In this document: positions 14,063 through 23,100 of the stretch, in pieces
Layout: each line of letters begins with the position of its first letter
How positions within the stretch are numbered: the first letter of the stretch is position 1
Virus record (IMG/VR): IMGVR_UViG_3300017773_000008
Coordinates: 1 to 60,771 of that record
Length of the DNA: 60,771 nt
Reading direction: 5' to 3' (one strand)
Origin: a virus
The notes under the pieces: model-generated
Told to the model about the DNA's origin: nothing
The model's database searches: none
Seen by the model: the letters and a program-made list of their open reading frames with translations, nothing else
Program-made: the position numbers and the translations under genes

Positions 14063-15598
14063 ATGCAAATAATAGACAACAAGGCTTTACTTCTAAAGTT
14101 ACGTGACCCTAGCAAGGTTGTTGCTAATATACCTAAGAGTAAAACTGTTGGTGATAACCAAGTGGTTGTTAACTGGGGTCTTGATGAAGCACAGAGCCTT
14201 AGACAGTTAGATATAAAAGTACCTTCTCCTATTGAAGGGCAGTACAAGTGGACAGGTAGATATAAACCTTTTCAACATCAGATAACCACAGCATCATTTA
14301 TGACGATGAACAAGAGAGGTTTTTGTTTTAACGAGCAAGGCACAGGCAAGACTGCTAGTGCTATATGGGCATCAGACTACTTATTAAAGAAGGGATATAT
14401 AAATCGTGTGTTAGTAATATGCCCGCTATCAATCATGGATAGCGCATGGCGTGATGACTTGTTTACATTTGCTACACACAGAACGGTGTCTGTAGCTCAC
14501 GGTTCTGCTGATAAAAGAAAAGAGATAATAGCGCAAGGCTCTGAGTATGTTGTTATAAACTATGATGGTATAGGTATAGTTCTAGAAGAACTGCAAAAAG
14601 GTGGCTTTGATCTTATTATTGTTGATGAAGCTACACACTATAAGAATGCACGGACTACACGTTGGAAGAACCTATTTAGATTGATGAAAGAAGACACATG
14701 GTTGTGGATGATGACAGGTACACCTGCCGCACAGAATCCCACAGATGCGTATGGACTTGCAAAACTCATAAACCCATATGGTGTACCAAGGTTTTTTGGT
14801 GCGTTTAAAGATCAAGTTATGTTTAAAGTATCTCAGTTTACTTGGAAGATAAAACCAACTGCTACAGATACGGTGTTCAAAGCACTGCAACCTGCAATAA
14901 GATTTACCAAAGATGAGTGTTTGGACTTACCCCCAATGGTGTACTTGAAACGACAGATAGAACTTACTGCACAACAAAAGAAGTATTACAAACAACTAAA
15001 AACTAAACTTGTTATGGACATAACAGGGGAGCAAATCACTGCTATAAATGCAGCTGTGAGCCTTAACAAGTTACTGCAAATCTCAGCAGGGGCTATCTAC
15101 ACAGACGAGAAAGAAGTATTAGAGTTCGATATAAAGAATAGGTATAAAGTTTTACGAGAAGTCATAGACGAGTCAAGCCAAAAGGTGTTAGTGTTTGTAC
15201 CCTTTACTCACGTGATAAATATATTAACAGATAAATTAAGAGCAGAGGGCATAACAACTGAGATTATAAGGGGTGATGTACCTGCACATAAACGGACTAG
15301 CATATTTAAACAGTTCCAAGAGAGTGCTGACCCACAGGTACTCGTGATACAACCACAAGCAGCAGCACATGGTGTCACGTTAACAGCCGCCAATACAATC
15401 GTATGGTGGGGGCCTACAAGTTCTTTAGAAACCTACGACCAAGCTAATGCCAGAGTACACAGGTCAGGACAGAACCACAAATGCACAGTCGTACAACTGC
15501 AAGGTTCTGACGCAGAAAGACACGTTTACAAGTTATTAGATAGAAGAATAAACGTACACGCAAAACTTACCGATCTTTACAAAGAAATACTTGACTAA
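14063..15598 (+). CDS. SNF2-family DEAD-like helicase/ATPase
   Basis: This 511-aa superfamily 2 protein has the SNF2 motif series: motif I NEQGTGKT (residues about 89-96), motif II DEAT (about 187-190), motif III MMTGTP (about 215-220), and in the second RecA-like domain HGVTLTAANTIVWW and ARVHRSGQ (motifs V and VI). Family members translocate on double-stranded DNA and remodel protein-DNA complexes. In phages they are common near recombination genes. GTGGAGAG supports the ATG at 14063. It has the length of a bare helicase core with no extra domains. Confidence 0.9.
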   Translation: MQIIDNKALLLKLRDPSKVVANIPKSKTVGDNQVVVNWGLDEAQSLRQLDIKVPSPIEGQYKWTGRYKPFQHQITTASFMTMNKRGFCFNEQGTGKTASAIWASDYLLKKGYINRVLVICPLSIMDSAWRDDLFTFATHRTVSVAHGSADKRKEIIAQGSEYVVINYDGIGIVLEELQKGGFDLIIVDEATHYKNARTTRWKNLFRLMKEDTWLWMMTGTPAAQNPTDAYGLAKLINPYGVPRFFGAFKDQVMFKVSQFTWKIKPTATDTVFKALQPAIRFTKDECLDLPPMVYLKRQIELTAQQKKYYKQLKTKLVMDITGEQITAINAAVSLNKLLQISAGAIYTDEKEVLEFDIKNRYKVLREVIDESSQKVLVFVPFTHVINILTDKLRAEGITTEIIRGDVPAHKRTSIFKQFQESADPQVLVIQPQAAAHGVTLTAANTIVWWGPTSSLETYDQANARVHRSGQNHKCTVVQLQGSDAERHVYKLLDRRINVHAKLTDLYKEILD

Positions 15599-15619
15599 TA
15601 CATTTTTAGTCATTATATG
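15591..15619 (+). promoter_or_regulatory. Candidate promoter with inverted repeat over the -35 box
   Basis: TTGACT (15591-15596) and TATATG (15614-15619) are spaced by 17 bp and would drive the operon of 15649-20038. TGACTAA (15592-15598) and TTAGTCA (15606-15612) form a perfect inverted repeat over the -35 box and spacer, suitable for a repressor or a small hairpin at the end of the SNF2 gene. Confidence 0.45.
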
Positions 15620-15648
15620 TAATGTTCTGATAGGAAGAGGAGATAACA

Positions 15649-16041
15649 ATGGGTGAGATAACCCCTGATAAACTAACTAAGACGTTTTTAAAAATACGAG
15701 CAAAGCGATCTTTAATGACTGCTGAATTTAAAAAAGAAGACGATAAACTACAGCAACAACTAGATCGTGTTAAACAGGCCATGCTAGATCATTGCGAGAG
15801 GCACAATGTTCAAAGCGTTAAAAGTTCTGAAGGATTGTTCTTTACGTCTAATAAAACGAAGTATTGGGCAAGCGATTGGGATGCTATGCACACTTTTATA
15901 AAAGAGCATAATATACCAGAGCTGTTGGATAAACGTATTAATCAGACTAACATGAAGGATTTTTTAGAAGACAACCCTGATAAAGTTCCTGATGGGCTTG
16001 AGATAAGTCAGGAAACATCAATATCTGTGAGGAAAAGATGA
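15649..16041 (+). CDS. Unknown 130-aa protein upstream of the SSB gene
   Basis: The N-terminal half is a coiled-coil-like helix (about residues 10-50) and the C-terminal half is compact (W-ASDWDAMHTFIKEHNIPELL, then a predicted loop). It vaguely recalls Gam- or Gp157-type nuclease-inhibiting or recombination-associated proteins of phages, based on length, N-terminal coiled coil and position, but I cannot assign it. AGGAAGAGGAG gives a strong ribosome binding site. The end overlaps the next gene by 4 bp. Confidence 0.6.
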   Translation: MGEITPDKLTKTFLKIRAKRSLMTAEFKKEDDKLQQQLDRVKQAMLDHCERHNVQSVKSSEGLFFTSNKTKYWASDWDAMHTFIKEHNIPELLDKRINQTNMKDFLEDNPDKVPDGLEISQETSISVRKR

Positions 16042-16289
16042 ACGAACCTTTTGTACCAATAGAAGATGTAGCCAAGCACTTTAGTGTTTCTATATCTACT
16101 GTCCGTGCATGGGTACGTCAAAAGCACATACCAGAGGATGCTTATTTTAAGATAGGCAAGACCTACAGGTTTCGTGTTGGTGATGTAGCCAATGCACTTA
16201 CTAAAGTCACCAGTGAGGATACATCTAGTAATAAAGATGACCTTGTTGATGAACTACCAAGTCTAGATGATCTAGATGAAGACCTATAA
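16038..16289 (+). CDS. MerR/excisionase-like HTH protein
   Basis: This 83-aa protein has an N-terminal winged-helix DNA-binding domain of the HTH_17 type: IEDVAKHFSVSISTVRAWVR (residues 7-26), then a wing with KIGKTYRFRVGDV (about 40-52). The C-terminal tail is acidic. Such proteins act as excisionases, regulators or accessory replication proteins. No integrase is present in the window, so a regulatory role is more likely. It is coupled to the upstream gene by ATGA and lies just before the SSB gene. It is the clearest HTH in the window and another candidate binder of the repeated sites. Confidence 0.75.
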   Translation: MNEPFVPIEDVAKHFSVSISTVRAWVRQKHIPEDAYFKIGKTYRFRVGDVANALTKVTSEDTSSNKDDLVDELPSLDDLDEDL

Positions 16290-16310
16290 CTGCGGAAGAA
16301 GGAGACGCGA

Positions 16311-16973
16311 ATGGAAACTTATATAATAAAAAACGTAGAAGCCTTATGGCCTAAAATAAATCGTACCTATCATTTTGATAGTAATGAGGGTCGGTCTATG
16401 CCATGTGACCCTAAAGATGCTAATGCAGAATACTCTATACAGTTTCGTATGGACAATGATACTGCAAAAAATCTTTATACTGAGATGGCTAAATCATACC
16501 AAGCTAATCGTAAAGATAAGTGGGCTGAAAAATTAGAACGCCCGTTTGTTAAAGATGACAATGGTATGTTTACGCACAAGTCTAACTTGAAAGGCGCATA
16601 CAAGAACGAGGTAACAAAGAAACCTCTACAGGTTGATGCGAAAGGTACGAAACTACCTGATGACTTCTTACTGACTACAGGAAGTGTGATTAATGTAGCT
16701 GTACAGTTTATACCTTATGACATGGGGGGTAAACAAAACATATCCCTACGATTAAAAGGTGTACAGGTTATCAAGTACGTGCCTATTGAAGAAAGAAATC
16801 CTTTTGCAGCAGAGGAAGGATTTACTATGGATGCGGACAACCCTTTTAGTGCAGATGCACCTGTTAAAGAGGAAGCTGTCCCAGAACCAAAGAAAGTTGT
16901 TAACAAACCCGCAAATCCACCTAAAGCGGCTGATGACGACTTGAGTGCTATTGTTGATGACTGGGATGACTAG
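16311..16973 (+). CDS. ssb: Single-stranded DNA-binding protein (DUF2815-like)
   Basis: This 220-aa protein resembles DUF2815, the T7 gp2.5-like group of phage SSBs with an OB fold (about residues 1-160). A proline/lysine-rich linker leads to an acidic C-terminus ending in DDWDD, the usual tail by which SSBs recruit polymerase and helicase. It would coat the single strands formed by the primase-helicase encoded next. GAAGGAGA is a strong ribosome binding site. A 12-bp palindrome, ATGACTAGTCAT, covers the end of the gene. Confidence 0.8.
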   Translation: METYIIKNVEALWPKINRTYHFDSNEGRSMPCDPKDANAEYSIQFRMDNDTAKNLYTEMAKSYQANRKDKWAEKLERPFVKDDNGMFTHKSNLKGAYKNEVTKKPLQVDAKGTKLPDDFLLTTGSVINVAVQFIPYDMGGKQNISLRLKGVQVIKYVPIEERNPFAAEEGFTMDADNPFSADAPVKEEAVPEPKKVVNKPANPPKAADDDLSAIVDDWDD

Positions 16974-16984
16974 TCATTTTTGCC

Positions 16985-17068
16985 TGCTGCTCTAATAGTA
17001 GCACTCCACCACGACTAGGCATTGCCGAAACGAGTAACGTGCCGTACTCTGTCGTGGTGTCTTCGGCA
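16985..17068 (+). ncRNA. Pseudoknot-like structured leader of the primase gene
   Basis: Hairpin A pairs TGCTGCT (16985-16991) with AGTAGCA (16997-17003), including one G-U pair. Stem B pairs CACCACGAC (17007-17015) with GTCGTGGTG (17051-17059) perfectly, and holds an inner GAGTA/TACTC stem (17032-17036, 17045-17049). TGCCGAA (17023-17029), inside the loop of stem B, is complementary to TTCGGCA (17062-17068) just after it, which makes a pseudoknot. A rival pairing is GTGCCG (17039-17044) with CGGCAC (17064-17069). The structure ends about 20 nt before the chosen start codon, so it could control translation of the primase-helicase. Confidence 0.6.
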
Positions 17069-17088
17069 CACCAAATATGGGTGGGATT

Positions 17089-19836
17089 ATGGAAACGAAA
17101 CAATTTTTGCAAAGGGTATTAGGAGATGGTTTTTACTGCGTACTAGCATTAGGTAAAGACCGTAGAATACAAAAGTTTTATAGCTCTGTAGATGAAGTTA
17201 TTAACAGTGCTAATAGTTTAGATGAGCAAGGATACGATACATACTTTGGGTTAGCCACGTTTGAAACAGGTGAGTCCAGAAAAGTTCCAAATGTAAAAAG
17301 CCTTAGTTCTTTCTTTTTAGATTTAGATTGTGGTGTAGGTAAAGACTACGAAAGCCAGAACTTGGCGGTCAAAGACCTACGCGCATTCTGTGATAAGTTA
17401 GATTTACCAAAACCTATCATGGTAAACTCTGGATATGGAGTCCATGTATACTGGGTTTTACAGGAAAGCGTAGCGTATGATGAGTGGTTGCCTGTAGCCC
17501 AGGCGCTCAAAGATAAGTGTACACAGCATAAGTTGTTAGCAGATATAGCAGTAACTGCGGACGCGGCCAGGGTACTTAGGATACCCAATACACACAATCA
17601 CAAGAAAGGCTTGTTAAAACCTGTAGAGTTTTTTGGTACAGGTGAGATGAACATAGTTAACTTTGAAGAGTTCTCTCGTCTGCTTGGTGGAGGACTGATG
17701 CCAGTGCCTGTCAAGATGGACAACCAAGAGAGTGCATTTAGAGAAGCTATTATGTCTAACTCTGAGCATTCTTTTAAGAATATAATAATGAAAACCAAAG
17801 AAGGTAAGGGGTGCTTTCAGTTAAAGAATATAATAAAGAACCAACAAGATGTAAGCGAACCCTTGTGGAGGGCAGGACTATCCATAGCGAAGTTTTGCAC
17901 TGATGCTAAACAGGCAGTGCATATTATGTCTAAAAACCATGAAGGGTATGATGAGAAGTTAACAGAAGAGAAGGTAAATCTTATAAAGGGGCCGTATCTT
18001 TGTTCATCATTTAACGAACACAACCCTGATGTATGTGAACATTGTCCACACTGGGGTAAAATATCTTCTCCTATAACACTTGGTAAGTTGATAAAAAGAG
18101 CAGGAGAGAGTAAAGAAATACCAAAATATCCAGAACCCTACTTCCGAGGTGCAAATGGCGGTGTGTACACTCAAATTCGCTCCGCTGATGGGGATATAGA
18201 AGAACGAATGATATACCAGAACGACTTATATGTTGTGAAACGTATACATGACGTAGAGACAGGTGAAGCAATAGTGATGCGTTTGCACCTACCTAAAGAC
18301 GGTGTAAGGGAGTTTACAGTTCCGCTAACTGCTGTAACATCAAAAGAAGAACTGAGAAAACAACTATCTATGCAAGGCATAGCAGTATTAAGGATGGATG
18401 AAATTATGACATACACAACAACATGGGTCACTCAACTACAGGCTCAAAGCGTTGCTGATGAAGCACGTAGGCAGTTTGGGTGGACAGGTGACGAGTGCGA
18501 TAGTTTTGTGCTTGGTAACGAAGAAATATGCAAAGATGAGATAAAGTTTAACCCACCATCAACACAGACTACAAGTTTGTTCCCCTCATTTGAACCCAAA
18601 GGTACGTTGGAGGATTGGAAAGATACGATTAACTTCTACAATCGTGATGGTTTTGAACTGCATCAGTTTGTAGTTGGCACGTCTTTCGGGTCACCACTAA
18701 TGAGCTTATCTCCTATAAAGTGTGCCGCACTACATATATACAGTAAGGAGTCTGGTGTAGGTAAAACTACAGCTATGGCGGCAGGTGCATCTGTGTGGGG
18801 TGACCCTGATGACCTAATCATACATGAGCGAGACACGTACAACACCAAGATGAACAGAGGTGAGGTATACCATAACTTGCCATTATACATGGATGAGCTT
18901 ACCAACACGTCAGGTAAAGAACTATCTAATCTTGCGTATCAGCTTACAGGTGGTAGGCAGAGGGGTAGAATGTCTGCAAACAGTAACACAGAACGACACA
19001 GAGGTGACTCATGGAAACTTCTTGCTGTGACTACAGGTAATACAAGCATGGTAGAACGTATAAGTATTATCAAGGCTATGCCCAAAGCTGAAGCTCAGAG
19101 GATTATGGAGTGCAGAGTAAGCCGTATACACTTTGAAACAAAAGAAGAGACTGATGTATTTAGCTCTTGTCTACAGAATAATCATGGGCATGCGGGCAAG
19201 GAGTATATCAAATATATCATTAATAATAAAGAAGAAGTTGCAAAAGTATTAAAGACTGTACAAGAAAAAGTAGATGCCAAGGCAGGGTTAACTGCGGAGA
19301 ACAGATATTGGTCAGTCCTCGTAGCATGTACCATAACAGGTTTGATGTTAGCAAAGAAAGCAGGACTTATAGATTATGACGTGCGTAGGGTATTTTCTTG
19401 GGCGATAGATCGTTTGAAAGAAAACAAACGTCAGGTAGAAGATATGAGCATATCTGTGGAAGAGACTTTAAATGACTACATACATGAGCATTGGAGTAAC
19501 GTGCTGTGGATAAAGAGTACAGATGACCTAAGAAAACAAGAAGGTGATGTTGTATCTCTAGTAATACCAGAAGCAACACCTAGAGGTAAGTTTGTTGCCC
19601 GATATGAAACAGACTTAAAACGTGCATATCTTATACCTAAACCTCTGAAGGCATGGTGTGGAGAACAACAGATAAACTACAGTGCTTTCGTGCATGATTT
19701 AAAAACTAAACTTGGCGCAACAAATACAACCATGCGGTTGAGTAAAGGCACACATATGGCTCTGCCTGTGACACGTGTGATAGTCGTAGATTGTTCAATA
19801 GAAGATGAGAATAAGACAGGGAATACTGAAGACTGA
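17089..19836 (+). CDS. Primase-helicase (AEP-like primase plus DUF927-like ATPase)
   Basis: This protein of about 915 aa fuses two activities. The N-terminal region resembles archaeo-eukaryotic-type (prim-pol) primases: FFLDLD (about residues 74-80), SGYGVHVYW and RVLRIPNTHNHK (about 161-172). The C-terminal region resembles DUF927-type helicase ATPases, with Walker A SKESGVGKTT (about 551-560) and a following Walker B-like LPLYMDEL. It would unwind the fork and prime synthesis for the family A polymerase. The ATG at 17089 is preferred to the one at 17077 because GGTGGG precedes it; the difference is four residues. The structured leader just upstream suggests post-transcriptional control. Confidence 0.85.
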   Translation: METKQFLQRVLGDGFYCVLALGKDRRIQKFYSSVDEVINSANSLDEQGYDTYFGLATFETGESRKVPNVKSLSSFFLDLDCGVGKDYESQNLAVKDLRAFCDKLDLPKPIMVNSGYGVHVYWVLQESVAYDEWLPVAQALKDKCTQHKLLADIAVTADAARVLRIPNTHNHKKGLLKPVEFFGTGEMNIVNFEEFSRLLGGGLMPVPVKMDNQESAFREAIMSNSEHSFKNIIMKTKEGKGCFQLKNIIKNQQDVSEPLWRAGLSIAKFCTDAKQAVHIMSKNHEGYDEKLTEEKVNLIKGPYLCSSFNEHNPDVCEHCPHWGKISSPITLGKLIKRAGESKEIPKYPEPYFRGANGGVYTQIRSADGDIEERMIYQNDLYVVKRIHDVETGEAIVMRLHLPKDGVREFTVPLTAVTSKEELRKQLSMQGIAVLRMDEIMTYTTTWVTQLQAQSVADEARRQFGWTGDECDSFVLGNEEICKDEIKFNPPSTQTTSLFPSFEPKGTLEDWKDTINFYNRDGFELHQFVVGTSFGSPLMSLSPIKCAALHIYSKESGVGKTTAMAAGASVWGDPDDLIIHERDTYNTKMNRGEVYHNLPLYMDELTNTSGKELSNLAYQLTGGRQRGRMSANSNTERHRGDSWKLLAVTTGNTSMVERISIIKAMPKAEAQRIMECRVSRIHFETKEETDVFSSCLQNNHGHAGKEYIKYIINNKEEVAKVLKTVQEKVDAKAGLTAENRYWSVLVACTITGLMLAKKAGLIDYDVRRVFSWAIDRLKENKRQVEDMSISVEETLNDYIHEHWSNVLWIKSTDDLRKQEGDVVSLVIPEATPRGKFVARYETDLKRAYLIPKPLKAWCGEQQINYSAFVHDLKTKLGATNTTMRLSKGTHMALPVTRVIVVDCSIEDENKTGNTED

Positions 19837-19882
19837 TGATTTGAACCCTGATGGGGTACGTATCATAGTAAATTGGGATAAC

Positions 19883-20038
19883 ATGGTAACAAGTTCTTCT
19901 GTGTTTATCTTGTGTATAAATGTTACATTAGCAGTGGAGCAAGTTTATAATGTAGCAAAACGCAGAAATTGGCAGATAAAAACACAAATTAGGGTAGAAA
20001 ACAAAAAATTAGGTGTTCGTGTTTGGCGAATTGTGTGA
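19883..20038 (+). CDS. Small conserved phage protein ending in RVWR
   Basis: This protein of about 51 aa has the pattern VFILCINVTLAVEQVYNVAK, then IRVENKKLGVRVWRIV. I associate it with a short conserved protein of T7-like and marine phages (function unknown). The ATG at 19883 fits that homology and lies beyond the end of the primase gene. A longer in-frame start at 19805 would overlap it by 32 bp. It is the last rightward gene, before the terminator. Confidence 0.55.
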   Translation: MVTSSSVFILCINVTLAVEQVYNVAKRRNWQIKTQIRVENKKLGVRVWRIV

Positions 20039-20082
20039 TATGGGTGAAGAGACAGATGAACTCTGTCATTCTCTCCCTTCCT

Positions 20083-20111
20083 AGTGGCTACTTTCGGGTA
20101 GCCACTTTTTT
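20083..20111 (+). terminator. Rho-independent terminator ending the rightward arm
   Basis: AGTGGCTAC (20083-20091) and GTAGCCACT (20098-20106) form a perfect 9-bp stem with loop TTTCGG, with six T at 20106-20111. It ends the early and replication transcripts where they meet the oncoming late operon. A smaller hairpin, GACAGA/TCTGTC, lies just upstream (20051-20067). Confidence 0.9.
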
Positions 20112-23100
20112 AATCAAAGAAGGTATAGTCGTCATTAAAAGAAGAACTTATTTCGTTTATTATATTTTTGTTACGTACAAATACACCGTTATGCTTTGCA
20201 ATGTTTTCAGATGTTTTAATGTGTCGTTTTACAGACCTTTCAATACCTTTTGGAGTTATAATAAGTTTAGGATCTCTTGCACCAAAAGTCCTGTTCCACT
20301 CTACCATTTTTTGTAGTGCTTCTGCCATACCACTTGCATCACCTGTTCGATACGCTCTGTAGTATTGTGTAGTTAAAGTAGTCTTCTTTTTACTAATAGA
20401 CTTGTCAATTCTATTTTTAATATCGTTCTTCTCCATAGTATTAGTATATTCCACAGGAGGAAAACCAAACAACAACCCTGCTAAATCTCCTGTTGTCACG
20501 TCATCAAATATAGGATCGCCACGCCTTGTTTTATACCCCTCTTCTCTTACTCTACCTAGTGCTTTATATACGTTTGCTATACCTGCAGGGAGAAAACTCT
20601 CAATAGCTCGTTGTACATTTATAGTGTCTTTACGTTCACCAAAAGCAGGTAAACCTAAATCTAACGCTCCTCTGTTTATTCTATCTAATGTACCGAAAGC
20701 AGGCCCACCTGCATAATGAAAAAATGATTCTTCAAGTGAAGCATCGCGGTTAAACCTGTTTTCTTGTATTAATAACCCAGTGAGACGTATACGAGTCGCT
20801 ACATCTACACCTGTCATATAATTAACAAGACCCTTATACGTGGGTTCACGGAACTGCCCACGAACTATTGAATCAAAATCCTCATCATCTTCCCCTAAGA
20901 AAGCGTTTGCTATCATCTCTATTGCTCCATAAAGGGGTAGACCTTGAACTCCTGCAAATAACAACGCACTCACATGCACCCCTGCTAACTGTTTAAAAGC
21001 TATGTATCTATCCTCTGGAGGTAATGACTTATCCATAAGTTCTTTTGTAGATTTAAGCATAGTAGAATACATACGCAGTCCATATGTTTTATACATAAAA
21101 GCTACACGACCAAGGTTTTGCTGTGAGTATCTAGGCCCTGTTTCTAAAACTGCACCGCCATTCGTTTCTTGTGTCTGTCTAAGAGCTTTTTCTGCGGCTC
21201 GTTCTGTAGCACCTTCAATTTTGCTTGCAGCTTTAGATACGTCCGCAAAACTTTTCATTTTACCTTTTGGATCTACCTCTTGTCGTAGCGCAAGCTGATA
21301 AGAGGTTAGCAAGGTAACCTGTCTGTTAAAACGTTCCGCCTGATTAAACATCACAGCAGAAAGACTTGTTAGGTTGTCAAGACTCAACACATCCATAACT
21401 CTATCTTTTTTATCTTTTCTACGAGATAAAGCTCCTCCTTCTTCGCCTAAACCTAAAGCGTCTGCTAAGAAAGTTCTTGTTAACTGCCCTCTTTGTGAAG
21501 CTAACTTAATCAAAGGCAATACGGAGTCAGCTATTTCTTTTTGTCTTGGAGATAAATCTCTTTTTACACCATAAGTTTCTATAGAGTCTTTTATTTTGTA
21601 TGTTCTATTTACAGGATCAAAATCAAATAGCTGATCTATATTATTACCTGAGTTTGTAACTATTCTAGTAGCATTGCCTAACGCTCTGCTTGTTTTTACA
21701 AATCCATATTCAGCGCCAAGATAAGGGTAAACAAACAAAGGGACTTGAGATAAGTTAACTAATGCAGAGGAGGCATTAGCACCTATGGTATACACAAATG
21801 CTAACTGATTAGCAGTTTTTACAAATTGCTCTATGCCTTTATAATCTGCTCCCTGTGTAGCAAACTTTGCTCTTCTGTTAAGTTCTTCAGTAATTTTAGA
21901 TATTGCGGGTGCAATTTTTGGGTTTGTTACCTCTAATTCTTTTGCTTTCTTAGTCATGTCTTTTACTATGGCTCGTATATTAGCATTATTTTTTAACTGT
22001 GCTACCTGTCTTCCCAGAGCAAGACCTTTTTTATTAAAAGCAAAAACAGAATCAGGTATGTAACCTTTAACACCTTCTCGTCTTGATAATGATTTTGCAA
22101 AAGAAGTTTCTGGTAACGTGTTTATAAACAACTGCACAATGTCACTTTGTAAATCATCTTTTACTGTTTTATCTAACCCTTGAGCTGCATTGAGTATGTC
22201 CATTACTTGACCAACAAAAGATGTAGGGGGCGCGGTTCTAAAAATCTCTTTTGTTTTGTCAGCGGTGTCAGCCATTTGTATAGTAGTTTGGTCTACATCT
22301 GGATTTTCTTTTAATTCTTCAGCTCTTGTTACTTGTTCTGCTTGCGTGCTTACTAATTCGTATACTCTTGGGTCACCAATGTCTTCACCAGCATCTTTTC
22401 TCTTTTTCATAATTTCTGGTTTTATATTATAAGCCACCACATAATTACCCTCACGAACAAGAGGGAAGTATACATCCAAAGCCTTATTATCAAATATTTT
22501 TTTAAATACGCTTTGTAATCTTTCTGATACTTTTACACCATCCGCGTCAACCTCACCACCTACTGCTTTATCTGCCTGAAGTCCTAGAGCTTCTTGCAGT
22601 TGAGTAAAGTATCTTTTATAGTAGTTACGCATCTCATCAAATGCGTCTCTACCCTGTTGCCCAAAGTCAGGGTTATTCTTCCATATTTTCTGTTGGTCAT
22701 CCCATACTTCTTCTAACTTCCTGTCGCCTATATTTTTATTTTCGTATTCTTTTCTTGGTTTTGTGGGGTCTACCTGATAGATAGTAGCACCGAAACTACG
22801 GCTATATATAAGCTCATCAAGTAAATCTCTTCGTTTTGTATTGTCTTTTAACTTTCGCATAACCTTTGTTTTAACGTCCTCAAAGTCACGCCCTGCAGCA
22901 TCCATGTCTCCACGTTGGTCGTTAAATGCGTTTAATAGCTGCTCTCCAAACCCTACATTGTTGTCATCTACCAAACCTGTTTCGTTAGCCATATTACTAA
23001 CCGTTAACATGTCAGAGAGTCCTGTAAGTATATTTTTAGCCACTGTACCCACTTTAGTATCACCTAAGAAAGATATAGAATCTAATATAAAACCCCTACC

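Noticed and set aside
16038-16289. Excisionase of an integration module
   Set aside because: The HTH type fits, but no integrase or attachment site was seen in the window, so it is kept only as a regulator-type HTH protein.
20023-20316. Plus-strand frame across the convergent terminator
   Set aside because: It runs through the terminator hairpin and antisense to the end of the 1942-aa gene. It has no coding features.
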